DNA of 60,000 bases from Owenia fusiformis (GCA_903813345.2 CAIIXF020000011.1:26778166-26838165); one strand, 5' to 3'. Shown: positions 24,501 through 36,184, counted from the stretch's first letter. The notes: a model not told the origin generated them from the letters alone. Numbers and translations are program-made.

Positions 24501-25291
24501 ACATGTAAACTTTTAAACTACAATATAGAGTATTCTAAATATGAGTGATAAATAATATTGACACACGGGTGCCTTGTATGGATGGGACTAGAGGGGTATA
24601 TCCCAGAATTCAAAGATGAATCTATCTCTATGTAAAGATTACACTCATCTTTACAGCTATGAATTCTGGCGTATTTTCACCTCTTGGATTGGGACAAAAG
24701 ATCTTGCCAGATATACTCTGAACACTCTATCAGGTAACATTTTTGCCTAACGTTTTCATATCAAAATCAGAACCACGTTTTGCACTAAATAGAGAATGTC
24801 AAACTCAAGATGCAAGACCGGCCCTGTAATATTACCCTCAAATTGTAGTTTCTTATATACATTACACTTAGTCTTTTCACATAGATATTAGAGAGTTTAA
24901 GCTTGCACTTTTTACCTTCATGGATTGGCATTGTACATTAGGCTTATACAAGGCAACTTTATTAAATAGCCTTTAGTTGTAAGTCATGGTTAAGACAATA
25001 CTGCAGCTGATAGGAATGCTTTTCCAAGTTAGATACATCAGATCACAAAATAAATGAGAAAACAATAACTCACCAAAGAAGCAAATCACAAAACAAAACA
25101 GCTTACCCAAATAATGGTTGCATATGTTAGATTTCTGAGTGGCTCAATATTTTCAATGAAATGCAGTCAATCACTTCCACCCAAGTCATTCAATCTTGGT
25201 GGTTCCCGGTGAGTATTTAACTTTGTAATTTTAATGCCTTAATCATTCCACAGCTGAAAAGCTTTGGCATTTACTGACATTCTTTGGGTGT
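21572..25291. other. Intergenic region between the two minus-strand genes
   Basis: AT-rich. Near 21950-22160 there is sequence resembling a dispersed repeat end ('agtggcggatccag' followed by G-rich runs). The right part should include the 3' UTR of the convertase. Two hairpins are visible: 23732-23766 (11-bp stem, CAGAGACATAT) and 24603-24669 (arms CCAGAATTC and AAAGATGA). No gene recognised. Confidence 0.6.
24958..24963 (-). promoter_or_regulatory. Candidate polyadenylation signal (AATAAA) of the convertase gene
   Basis: AATAAA on the minus strand about 330 nt past the stop codon. It is the nearest canonical hexamer I noticed downstream of the stop; other hexamers further left could extend the UTR. 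Confidence 0.35.
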
Positions 25292-26250
25292 TTAAACATT
25301 TTTGATTTTATTGATTTTATCTCTTTTATTGAGAATTTGCTCAATGAGGTCAATCATTTCACTCGTTCCCATGGAACCAGAGTCAATATTTGACCCTTGA
25401 CCTCTCTGCAAAGGCTTCTCATTGTTAACTTCAGACATTATTCTCTGAACTGACTTTTCTAAATTATTTTGAATTTTTTCCTGAGGTTCCCCAACAGCAT
25501 CTATATCAAATGCTTTCTTCTTCAAAAGGACCCTGTCGATTCGGTCTATTACATCTTGTAGACCTTCAGCATTCATCCAAGATGGATATTCCCCATTTGA
25601 GAGATCACCATCTTCGTCAAGTTTCTTTTTAAATATATCTAAATGTGGTGAGTTAAGAGATTCAAATGTACCTTTTTGTTCTTCATCAACTAGAGTTCCT
25701 ACAACTCCTTCCATGTTATCCCCTGCTGTATTGAAGTTTGAAATTGAGTTAAAGCGTTTATTGTCAGTCTGGTCTGCCAGCTGATCAAATATCTTATTGA
25801 TATCTCTGTTATTCATATCCTCTAGCAATCTGTTTACTTCATCTCGATCAGAGTCACTCCCCTTGAGAGAACGTATCAAATTCATTGTCCGTTTATCCCT
25901 CACTTCCAGGCCATCTGCATCGCGATCCTCAACTGTGACAATGTTACTGATATCCTGTTGAGATAAAATCCTGGATCTCTTTGTTGATATTATTTCTGTA
26001 TCTGAAATTGCACTAGTCTCTTTACTTGATGTACTAGGCTTGTTACCTGCAGTGCCATATAAGGTCAAAGAAAAGGCATATAGGATGCCCTTATTGCCCT
26101 CAGGTTTATCCTCCGATGGAGAGTCCTTCACCCTAAGGGTCCATGTGCCATCTGGTTTCTCACCCCAGCTGTGGGTGGTCATGAATGTGAAGTCAACAGT
26201 TTCGTTACTGTCATCATGCTTTCGCGCCTTCAGCAATTGCGATGTTGTAC
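25292..26250 (-). CDS. PCSK1: Convertase exon 11: end of P domain and long C-terminal tail
   Basis: Residues 573-891 and stop. The P domain closes at [16 protein letters not shown]...LTLYGT (about 639). The tail is acidic, helix-prone and carries basic clusters at 663-664, 692-693, 737-738, 780-782, 816-818 and 881-882. PC1/3 is known to shorten its own tail at such sites; whether these are used is inference. No membrane span or Cys-rich repeats. The tail ends with a helix, [16 protein letters not shown]. Confidence 0.9.
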
Positions 26251-29200
26251 CTGTGGGTAAAATATCAAGTTTTTTTACACTTTCCATTAATTTCTATCAC
26301 AATCAATCTGAAAGGACACAAGATGAAACTGCAATCATTGACTGTAAATATTCAAGTATGATCTCCATATTATCAAGATAAAAATACTCAGTTACGGCAA
26401 TGAAAGAGCAGTCATTGAGATGTAGGACTCTGAGAAAACTGAAATATCATTACATTACTTTTCATATATTACTTCTAGATTTGGTAACCTTTCAATAGAT
26501 AATGTGCCATGTTATCAAGAATTAACAGCTGATAGATCAAATACTAACGAGGCATTGACATGCAAAATGTCACCACCTGCAATTTGTTACAGACCATGAC
26601 CTCCAAACATTATCCACAAAAAAGTTGGAGACTATGACAATATGTCAAGTGGTGGTGACATAAAAACTAATATATATGTCATATCATACAAAAAGCAGGT
26701 CATATGATAACGGACTATACACATAGAAGACTTACCTTCAGGAGATGTGAGAAATATTTCCAGATCTCCTCTTCTGGTGAAATTGATTTTCACATGAGCC
26801 TGTACATGTTCTAGCTTTGTGATTATTGCATCTGGGTTGTCTTGACAACCATCTGTAGTCAGGGTAGCAGTCACCTCACCCTTGCTCTCAATAACTCTGT
26901 AAAGAATGTTATTTTGAGTTGAGTAAATTTAAATTATTTAATTATTTTGTTCTAAAGTCCTATATGTGGTTTGCCAATTAGTTATGCCCAGTTAATGTGG
27001 TTTGGGTGATCAGGAAGATTTGAACATATCCTCAATATAATATGGGTACCTTAGACTTAATAAATAAACATATTTCTGACTCATCTAAATTTCACCTTAA
27101 AAGACCTCCAGAAGATGACAGTTTTAAAAACAGAACTCACTCTGCAAGATCCTCAGTGCCATTGACCAGACAGATATGCTGTGCTTCTACATTGTTCCAG
27201 GTCTGTGCCTTGGCAACCATAGCTCCACAATCCAAGGCTCCAAAGCCAAAGTTATGACTCACATGATACCCTGCTCCATTCATCACCCAACCAGTCTCCT
27301 CTCTGTTTGGAATTCTAGCTGTCTCTGCAATGATGTGCTGCACATCTCTCCACGTCAGTTCAGGACTGAAATATTATGACAAAAACAGTTTTTATATTTC
27401 AGTCAAAATCAATCTTTCAAAGTTATTCTTTAAAAATGTTTAAAAGCTTTTACTTGTTTAAGAATGTCTGTGATGGACATTTTAAAAATATGGTTGAAAG
27501 TTTTAATTTTAGACATATTATAATAGGATTTGTACTGATGCCCTTATAGGGCCAAACGTACATCCAACTAAGTTCTTCAAATTACATTGACTAAGACGCA
27601 AAGGTGCTCTTAATAGCAGGGAAGGAGTTGCAACATGAAATATTAACTGGCGACTATTATTTCTAATGAGTATTGTACTTTGTATTAGAATCTTTACTAA
27701 GTTTTTATTTTGAAAAACCAAATACAAAATGATCACAACTCAGAATTGCAATTCTGACACTTTGTATAATGTACATTGAAACATAAGTATGACTCACTTT
27801 GCTTCCAGCACAAGAGCAAAGCAACCAGCGGCCAAAGGAGCTGCTGCAGATGTTCCAACAAAACCTTCAATACATCCATCATTTACATCAGTGGTAACCT
27901 TTAAAGTGAAAATTTCATTGTCAGCCTTCTGTCATAACGATATGATATTTCTAAGAGAGAATTTTGAATAATCACATTTCATGTAATTTCATCTAATATT
28001 AAACTTTTAATAGGCCAATCTACAGGGTGTCCCGAAAGTATGGGGCCCCCCCTAGGCAGACATATACCAGTGTTGTCATAGTATGTGTCATATATCATTT
28101 TAAAGCTTATCCAAAGTTACATTGATTTGCCAAGTATCATGGTTCAACTCTCAAATGTGAAAAAATTACAGGCATTTCAAAATTTAGTGTTTGGTCAAAA
28201 TTAAGTTCAATTTTACACCAAATCACTAGTCAATGTGTCCTCCCGGGCCATCTTAACAGCAGCAATTCTTTTCGGGTCAGATAGATATTGAGTTGGAAAA
28301 AGAGAACGGTGAGGGTAGAAACTCCAATGGAACTCTTCTAAAGTGCCTGAACAGGTTTTAAGAGGGTAATAAAATTCCACACCCCTATTTGAAGGGCTTT
28401 TAAGGTCATATCTGAAAATAATTGGTGCTGTTAACATGGCCAAGGGGGACTCATTGACTAGTAATGTGGTGTAAAATTGAACTTTATTTTGACAAAACAC
28501 TAACTTTTAAAATGACTGTAACTTTTTCCCATTTGGGAGTTAAACCATGATACTTGGCAAATCAATGTAAGTTTGGATAAGCTTTAAAATGATATATGAC
28601 ACATACTATGACGACACTGGAATATGTCTGCCTAGGGGGGGCCCCATACTTTCGGGACACCCTGTACACTAACACAACTTTGTGCACATGTTTGTGCTAT
28701 TTCTTCAAACTACACGAGACTAAGTCTGGACATTTTAACGATCTTGCAGTGCACTGCCTTAGTCTCAGCAAAAGAATTCAAATTTCTAGCCTTGCTTCAA
28801 GGAAGAAGCACTGGAGGTAAAGTAGAGGGGGTTCTAGATACTTCCAAATTAAGACTTTCTGTTCACATGAATAATGTTATATCTCACCACTTTGATCTTG
28901 GGGTTGTCATAATCCCCAGAAAATGGTGTACCATGGCTTCCCCCTGTGTAGATGACAGCATTGGTGGATGAACAGGCCTCACTGTAGTATGCACTGAGAC
29001 CTTGAAAGAAGAATAAATCATCATGAGTCTATTTGGGTAAATATACTGTCTATGAGATCAAACAAGGCTAATATCACATGGGTATGCATAAGATACATGG
29101 ATACACTGACAACACATCTTGACGCATTGCACCATTATCATAAATCCAGTGAAGATTGTTAAAACAGACATTAGATTATCACCCAAATGTCTTCAGCTTC

Positions 29201-32200
29201 AAATGGGCTTATTAGCCTTTACGGATTATTGATGTAGCTGTAGCTCAATAGTTTCTTTAATTATATTGCAACTCACCATCGTCATTGATGCTACCAATGG
29301 AGATAGTGTAAATACTGGAGGTGTAGCCATCTGCTCCACAGTCATCCCCCTTAAGGCCACCGTTACCTGTAGCCCAGGAAAATATCGACCCTTTCCCTCC
29401 ACGACCCTATAGACAATAACACACAACATATTATGCAGTGCATTTAGGCTTTTAATTTGACAATTGCACTTTTGAAAACTCATCAGTTTTACACCACTTT
29501 TCCCTCGAGAATTTATTGTCATATTTTTAAAGAAAGTCCAAGAGTTTATTTTTTAAAAATCCTTGAGATATTTTCTGATCATAATGGACTTTAAAGGCAG
29601 AATCTAATATACAGGGGGGTAACAAAATTACAAGCAACATGAATAACTGACCTACCAATCTATTCCTTACAATATCAAATACAATATCTCCCAAAAGATT
29701 CACAATATGTTATAAATTGGTGACTTTATTAATGATTCAAAGTGCAAAAATGAGTGAAAAATGTTTGAATTCTCCCAAATAATAAGAATGGTAACCATTC
29801 TTATAGAAAAATAATACAATATTGTAAAAATCTTTAGTTTTCCTGGAATAAGTATGCATTTTTGTGATTTTTAGAAAATAGACATGACAAGGAATGACAT
29901 GAGCCAAAAATATTCTAAAATTGAAACAATTTTTTGTTTAGCCTGCTCGCTATATCTGATTCTCTCTTTAATATTAAGTAAGTACTTTTAATCCACTTAT
30001 TTTCTAGATGCCCTAAAGAATTTGAATAACTAAATAATATGTCATTTCACTTCAACATATCAACACTCATGAACATTATCTCAAACTGTAACTCTATTCC
30101 ACATTATTCCACATACCTCTTTGGATCCCTTCTCTAATGCGGCAGCTGTGTAGTGATGTGGGGCCTCCATGTGTGTCCCATCATCACTAGGGCCCCAAGA
30201 AGCACTGTAGATGTCTATATGTTGATTCTTGAACAGGAGGGCATTTGACTCAAGTAGGTCGGTCACGGGACCATCAAGGATTCTAACACCACCAATTTTG
30301 GCATTATAAGCAACACCCACCCCACATACATTATTGTTGGCTTCCGCTGCGATTTCTCCAGCGCAACGAGTGCCATGGCTGAAATGAAATTGACCCTTGG
30401 TATATATGAAATAAAACTTATCTAATTTGCAAACAATAGGGAAATCAAAAATCATAAATCAATCTATTTTTCTTTATACTTTTTTCTATAGGCCTGCTTT
30501 AAACAGAAAGTGACACTGAGTAAATCAGTTAAAATGACAATAAGATAAAAAAAAAATATCCAGTCAAAAATACATCCCAAAAAATGAAAAGTCACGGACT
30601 CCTAAATTCGCTTACATGGACAAGTGTTGTCATCTAATTTGGGCATTATCTTTTTCAGTCCATGTAACATACTATAGAGTAAGACTATAACATTATGCAA
30701 TGATAAATTGCAATAATTAACCCCATCCAACCAAGCTGTACTTATAATAGTCCCATTTACATATAAGTCATGCTGTTTCTGTACTGTACAGTATATCCAG
30801 TGTTTCATGCTAACCAATCACCCCATGAGCTCAATACAATGATGTTTTTCAAGTTCATACAGATAATATCTGACATCATGCCACAAATTGCTCAACATCA
30901 TTTGGGTTGGTATAATGAAATTTTTAACTACAGGAGGAAAACACCCTTAATTATTTATACCCACAATAGATTTGTGAACTGATATGGGATTTAAAATAAT
31001 AAAAAAAAATACACAAAATAAACAAAATAATAAAAGTACCTTTAGCCCGAATAAAATGTAATTATTTTAAACAGAAAACACTAACAGGTTGGCCATAATT
31101 TTTTACCACAAATCTTACCTTTACTCCTGCTGCTTTTAAAAGAAGAAAATGAAAAATGATCTAATATTTCTACAAATATATGGCATGTATGTAACTGTGG
31201 AATAAATCATGACCTAATAATTTGTCATTATGACCTTGTTGCCTTGTCTTACCTATTTTCTTGAAATCTTCAATATACATGCTTTAATTGCCAATTATTC
31301 TTTTCCAAAATTACCACCTAATTATGCACATCTGATAAACCAATACTATCACATTTCATAAAAGTGTTCGATGAATGATTCCGCTCCAACTAAAATGCAA
31401 ATATAAAGTGATTTTATTCTTTGAAATTTTGGAACAGTTATGATGATCTGTAGTACTAACCTGTTGGCACCATTCTTTTGAGGTGTTGGATCTTGTTTTG
31501 TGTCTTCCTCATCATTGAAGTCAGCACTTGCTTCAGCATCATAGTTCTTCTTCAGGTCTTTATGTGTGTGGTCCAGACCATCATCTAGCACACTGACGAC
31601 AACACCCTTCCCTGTATAGCCTCTCTTCCAGGCTTTTACTACGTTAATATCTCTTCCAACTGTGCCTCCAGTTTGACCCAAGTTAGTCTAAATATAAATA
31701 AATGACAGTATGGTCTGTAAATAATTTCATCAACAACAGATCGACATAGAAAACATCCTCCCTTTTTTATTCTCTTAATATTTTACTTAATACTTACAAT
31801 ATACCACATGTCACTGTAGAAGGGGTCTTTAAAGTCCATTGTACGCTCAGCTAATTCCTCTGGCAGAGATCCTCTGACAAACTTCCCATTATTATCCAGG
31901 GGATAGATGCGACTAAAAGTATTTGAAAAATATGATTTTTGAAGAATTCTCCTCTATTTATGTTAGTGTATGTCATTGTTATAATTATGAATTTCAATAA
32001 ATACATAGAAAATAATACCAAATCAAAAATAAAATTTATTTTGGAGAAAAGCAATCTTGTTGAAAAAATACTTTATGTAAAATGGCTAATAAAAGGCCAA
32101 ACCAAAGTGAGATTTTTTGACCTTTGATCTGAGAAAATGTTTAATGACTTCAACACAGGCTGGTATCGAAAAATTTGTCCGCTGTGACGGAGCGTGCTAT

Positions 32201-35200
32201 TTTGCATAGAAACACTAAGAAACCCACACAATTTATTTTTTTACTCATATGTTTCGCTATACCAAAGAAAGTTTCTTCCTCCATGCAATGGGTATATCAT
32301 TTGCGGGTAACTTTAACTTTTGTTTTAAGTCCAACAACGCTAAGAGTAAAAGCTATTGAAAACGGCGCTGGGGTATCATGCTCCAAAATGTACCATTTCT
32401 TTTATTTCTTTCTAATGGTACAATATAGCGACACGATAATATTTACATATGTTTTCAGCTTAACTCTGAAGGTATTAATGATATCTTGATGTGTTGGGTA
32501 TTTTTAATATTTTTTATAAAAAATAATGTTTACATTTTTTGTCCGCTGTGACGGAGCAGTTTTAACTGTGAACTACGTTAAGAATTTAAGATTCAAATTA
32601 TACCTTTTAAAAGAAGAGAGAACGTCACAAATCACTTTCCTAAATTATGACAAGTAGCCTCTGGGAGATCTGGGGTAATGTAAATCTGAGATATAAAAAC
32701 TCTTAGCATTTTTCGGAGGTTTGTACTGAAATCAACATGAATCAACATGGTGTAAACTCAACATAATATTTAGAATACGTTTTCGCCAAGACGTCTTAGA
32801 ATGTCACGTGTAGTGTAAATTGTTACGCGGAATATGGCATACATTCATGGTTGCGCGGTATTTGGGATACGGGTGAATATGCCATACTCACCTGCGGTAT
32901 ATGGCATATTCCGCAGGTGAGTATGCGATATTCCGCAGTGAATATGTGATGCATTGAATTCAGTGAATACCCGATACTCACCTTCAGAATATGTCATACT
33001 CACTTGCGGAATATACCATATACAGCAGTTGAATATGACATATTCCTCAGGTGAAAAACGTGATACAGAAAGACTTGGTTTGATTGGTTGCGAGAATCGA
33101 CTCTGAATGTAAAACTACGCTGGATTACCAATAATGTCAGTGCGTCGAGTACTAATATATGAATCCTGGATTGATTGGGTAAGTTTATTACGTGAGATTG
33201 GTGAGTGATACTTCTGCATACGTTGATGTATTCGATAAACTGTACTGTTGATTCAGTAATCATTATAATAATTTATAAAGTTTTACTTGTTCGTTCAATC
33301 GATGCAATTGACAATTGCATACTTCCGTATCACGTTCTCATTGGTTAGTGTGTATGCCATATACCACAGGTGAATCTGTTATACACCGCAAGTGAATACT
33401 AGTATGGCATATTCGTTGCGGAATATGGGATATTTTTGTATCGTGTTTACCGCGTAACATAAATAGGGATAATATGAATTTATTCGAAATAGCGCACAGA
33501 CATCCTGCATTCCGACAGATGTATAACCTTTTACCACATAATATTACTGTATATAAGTTACCATAAAAATGACCATGTCAGGTGATGGATCCACAGTAGG
33601 CACAACGAAAGGCAAATACCCTATACTGAAATAGAGTTGACTATCATTTTCATGAGTTACCATGCATAACTTGGATTACAGTACAAACTGAGAAAAGAAG
33701 CTTAAAGAGTGGTCGTATATGCATCTCAGAATTTGAATTGTGTACTTTTATTTTGTTTTATTTTTCAGAATACTTTACGAAAGAGATTTGATACGCTCCC
33801 TCCTCTAACGTGTAGTTATAAAGAGATATATTATAAATCTAAATTCTTAACGTATTTCAGATTTGAAACTGCTCCGTCACAGCGGACAAAAAATTTAAAC
33901 ATTATTTTTTATTGAAAAAATTAAAAATACCCAATACATAAAGATCTCATTAATACCTTCAGAGTAATGCTGAAAACATATGTAAATATTATCGTGTCGC
34001 TATATTGTACCATTAAAAAGAAATAAAAGAAATGGTACATTTTGGAGTATGATACTCCGACGCCGTTTTCAATAGCTTTTACTCTTAGCGTTGTTGGACT
34101 TCAAACAGAAGTTAAAGTTACCCGCAAATGATATATTCATTGCATGGAGTCAGTAATTTTCTTTGATATAGCAAAACATATGAGTAAAAAAATTAATTGT
34201 CTGGATTTCCTAGTGTTTCTATGCAAAATAGCACGCTCTGTCACAGTGGACAATTTTTTCGATACCAGCCTGTGTTCAAAGGAAAGTCATCCTCCTGGTG
34301 ACAGCAAACTCTGATTGGCTCGGTGAGTTCAAGTTTCTCTTAAACCCAAAGAGTGACGGCGAAACTTTTTTTGAAGAAGCTTTAGTCTAACAAATGTGAC
34401 AGACACAGTTCAATGATTGTAATTTAAAATTTGCAATATACAATTTGTATATTGCAAATTAAGGTCATAAACACACACATCACAACATTGGTGATTTGTA
34501 ATAATAAAGGCATAGATTTTACAGAATTACACATCAATGTGTAACACAACTATATTGATCTTAGAGCTATATAAATGTAGTGTTTCAAATCTAACTACAG
34601 AACCATAACCATCTTCAGATCGACTACGAAGCTGTATATATTTACATCTATAGAGCTATATATATATCACAAGAGATACGATTGTATAACATAGAAAGTA
34701 TGGTCCAAGTAATAAAGAATCGGATTTAGGAAGATTTCATTCAATACTGGGTTCATGCAAAGAATCACAGGACAGAAAAGAAAAGTTCAATCAGATATCT
34801 TCACTTCGCTATCTTTTGGACAGAGGTTTCATTATCCTTCATAATCAGAAATACACATAAAATCACAACACAATTCAAAAGGTTCACTAACAATTGAATA
34901 CTTATAGTACTTCTTAAATAGCTGCATTGTAATTTTCAACACAGATTTTTCCAGAAAGGAACATGTCAATTTGTAGCACCCAAATGTTATGAAATTACAT
35001 TTCAAACTGAACCCTAACTCCAAAAATGGAGTCAACATCTATTTGTAAAATCAAAAATCACTTTCTTTGAATTTGCGCAAACATGCGTGAATTAAACAAG
35101 TTTTGCCAGCGTTTTTTAAATGTAATTACACTTAATAACATTTATTGATACAAGATGTCAATAAAGTCTCTTTATACTCCACAGACTTAGTATTGGAATT

Positions 35201-36184
35201 GTAAAGGGACTTAATTTATGGACACCCTGTACATCGATAAATTGACATTTTTCTTTTTAAGATACAGCCTAATCTATTTACTACTTACTTCTCGTCTTTA
35301 TTGTCAAAAGTATTCCGACTACAGTAAACAGAAAAATATTTGAAACTACATACACTCATATTTTCAATGACTTAATGGAGTGCAACTACAAAGGAAATTT
35401 CTTTTCCATAAAACTGGACAAAGATGCGGTTTCTCAAATGTTTCAGAAATTATCAAACACTGAAGTAGGTCATTTTTCAAAATTTTGATGTTCGCATCTT
35501 AATTTGTTACACAAGCAAGCATACCTTGGTGAAAACATGCATATTTTTCCAATCTCTTCAAATAAAATCATTCATCAATTTAGGTCCACATATACTTACT
35601 GGTAAACAGATTTGTCGTCATATGTCCTAATGGGGAGCTCAATTTGCTTGTCGTGTAAGATAGGGTACTCTCTTTTCACTCTATGTAGAAGTTGCTGCTG
35701 CTCCACACGTTGTACATGGGGGTCTGCGGACAATTTGTTGACATGCTCATGAGCGCTACGCTTTGATCGCTTCTCGATCTTGTCGTGGCGAAAGTGGTAA
35801 ACATTGCCAAGCTCTTCAATCTGGAGATTAGAAATAAATGGGCTTGAATAAATCATACTCGATGAATCGACTTTCAAATTTAACTTCTTAATTTTAACAT
35901 GCATATTTTAACAGATTATTCATTTTTCACAAAAAGTGATTTTCATTAGAAATATACTGGCACACTCTTTGTTTCAGGTGCCCCCTGTTACAAAAACACA
36001 CCCTTAATATGTTTCAACCCACCCTTTTGACAACTCTGTATCCATAAATTCCAGCCACCAGTTCCACAAGATCAGAGTCGCCATCTATTTCAACAGCAAA
36101 GTCATTCAGGAATGTTGGTTCAGGGTTGCCATGGTGACACAATGCAAGTAGCAAAACAACTTTCAACACCACAGATCTAAGCAT
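25292..36184 (-). CDS. PCSK1: Proprotein convertase, PC1/3-like (whole gene, eleven coding exons)
   Basis: Spliced minus-strand model: 36184-36023, 35820-35600, 31912-31798, 31687-31461, 30378-30117, 29406-29277, 29000-28888, 27898-27798, 27365-27141, 26896-26736, 26250-25292. These total 2676 nt, giving 891 residues plus stop, with all junctions GT/AG and in phase. Kexin/furin-family subtilase that cleaves precursors after basic pairs in the secretory pathway. Signal peptide 1-~22; prodomain to RVKR104 with an internal site at KRSKR75; catalytic domain with D201, H243 and S427; oxyanion Asn344; P domain to about 639 with RRGD 560-563; tail 640-891. Asn at the oxyanion hole excludes PC2, and the absence of a Cys-rich region or membrane span argues against furin, PC5/6 and PC7. 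A C-terminal amphipathic helix (869-879) recalls the granule-sorting helix known in PC1/3. The PC1/3 call is about 70% sure; family membership is certain. Confidence 0.93.
26564..26666. mobile_element. Small inverted-repeat element, copy 2, in convertase intron
   Basis: Starts AATGTCACCACC, ends GGTGGTGACAT; homologous to the copy at 17487. It lies in the intron between exons 10 and 11. Confidence 0.65.
26736..26896 (-). CDS. PCSK1: Convertase exon 10: P domain with RRGD
   Basis: Residues 519-573. [20 protein letters not shown]; the RRGD (560-563) is the conserved P-domain motif needed for folding and stability in the family. Confidence 0.94.
27141..27365 (-). CDS. PCSK1: Convertase exon 9: end of catalytic domain, start of P domain
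   Basis: Residues 444-519. [17 protein letters not shown] and [18 protein letters not shown], both family hallmarks, then the linker into the P (Homo B) domain. Confidence 0.94.
27798..27898 (-). CDS. PCSK1: Convertase exon 8: catalytic Ser
   Basis: Residues 411-444. [21 protein letters not shown] with catalytic S427, then [12 protein letters not shown]. Confidence 0.95.
28021..28666. mobile_element. 646-bp inverted-repeat element, mariner-type ends
   Basis: Starts TACAGGGTGTCCCGAAAG and ends in the inverse CTTTCGGGACACCCTGTA. Arms of about 210 bp are about 90% identical and include a run of Gs/Cs and CCTAGGCAGACATAT. The TA at each end is the expected target duplication. About 220 bp of interior carries no transposase. 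Located in the intron between exons 7 and 8. Confidence 0.8.
28888..29000 (-). CDS. PCSK1: Convertase exon 7: substrate-cleft segment
   Basis: Residues 373-410. [17 protein letters not shown] matches the family's YAEKCSS..A..YSSG segment, followed by an insert ([17 protein letters not shown]) several residues longer than in vertebrate PCs. That accounts for the wide N344-S427 spacing. Confidence 0.9.
29277..29406 (-). CDS. PCSK1: Convertase exon 6: oxyanion-hole Asn
   Basis: Residues 330-373. [17 protein letters not shown] with Asn344; PC2 has Asp here, so this is not PC2. Followed by [19 protein letters not shown]. Confidence 0.94.
29407..30116 (-). other. Convertase intron between exons 5 and 6
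   Basis: Contains one mariner-like end (TACAGGGGGGTAAC near 29611) without a visible partner and a perfect palindrome ATAAGAATGGT/ACCATTCTTAT at 29782-29804. Otherwise AT-rich and featureless. Confidence 0.5.
30117..30378 (-). CDS. PCSK1: Convertase exon 5: catalytic His
   Basis: Residues 242-329. [11 protein letters not shown] with H243, then [18 protein letters not shown] and [14 protein letters not shown], both near-invariant in kexin-like subtilases. Confidence 0.95.
30379..31460 (-). other. Convertase intron between exons 4 and 5
   Basis: AT-rich. No gene or structured repeat seen. Confidence 0.6.
31461..31687 (-). CDS. PCSK1: Convertase exon 4: catalytic Asp
   Basis: Residues 167-242. 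[11 protein letters not shown] and [18 protein letters not shown] with catalytic D201, followed by the Ca-binding acidic segment [15 protein letters not shown]. The donor splits Ser242 before the active-site His. Confidence 0.93.
31798..31912 (-). CDS. PCSK1: Convertase exon 3: linker into the catalytic domain
   Basis: Residues 128-166, ending [10 protein letters not shown], the family's DP..xxQWYL motif at the start of the catalytic domain. Too short for a start-to-stop frame but in phase with both neighbours. The intron before it (31913-35599) carries a 2.1-kb foldback. Confidence 0.88.
32154..34274. mobile_element. 2.1-kb foldback element, CACAGGCTGG ends, TTCAA target duplication
   Basis: Arms of about 400 bp (32154-32575 and 33865-34274) in inverted orientation, with termini CACAGGCTGGTATCGAAAAA. 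Exact 5-bp flanking duplication TTCAA (32149-32153 and 34275-34279). Each arm has the motif GTCCGCTGTGACGGAGC at both its outer and inner edge. The interior carries a palindromic repeat cluster. No transposase. Related copies lie at 38792 and 55026. Confidence 0.85.
32820..33440. repeat. Cluster of palindromic 'TATTCCGCAGGTGAATATG'-type motifs
   Basis: More than ten variants of 'gaatatggcatac' and 'tattccgcaggtgagtatg' in both orientations, most densely at 32865-33060 and 33350-33435, inside the foldback loop. Spacing is irregular, about 20-35 bp. Confidence 0.6.
34428..34460. repeat. Perfect 15-bp-stem hairpin
   Basis: AATTTGCAATATACA, three-base loop, exact complement. AT-only stem ends; within the convertase exon 2-3 intron. 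No evidence that it is more than a local palindrome. Confidence 0.6.
35600..35820 (-). CDS. PCSK1: Convertase exon 2: prodomain and its cleavage sites
   Basis: Residues 55-128. Contains the secondary cleavage site KRSKR75 and the primary site HRVKR104, the arrangement typical of the PC prodomain, which acts as an intramolecular chaperone and inhibitor. Matches the family VYHFRHDK and [10 protein letters not shown] segments. Confidence 0.92.
36023..36184 (-). CDS. PCSK1: Convertase coding exon 1: signal peptide and start of prodomain
   Basis: Residues 1-54. Signal [16 protein letters not shown], then prodomain sequence ending [20 protein letters not shown] acceptor lies 13 bases upstream of the ATG (exon edge at 36197), so the transcript starts in at least one further non-coding exon to the right that I cannot place. 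Confidence 0.88.

Noticed and set aside
29605-29640. Complete mariner-type element starting TACAGGGGGGTAAC
   Set aside because: Only one end is visible; no matching inverted end found in the intron. Similar single ends near 35215 and 54905 were also left out.
25292-36184. Assignment of the convertase to PC2 or furin
   Set aside because: The oxyanion residue is Asn (PC2 has Asp), and the C-terminus has neither the Cys-rich region nor the membrane span of furin.
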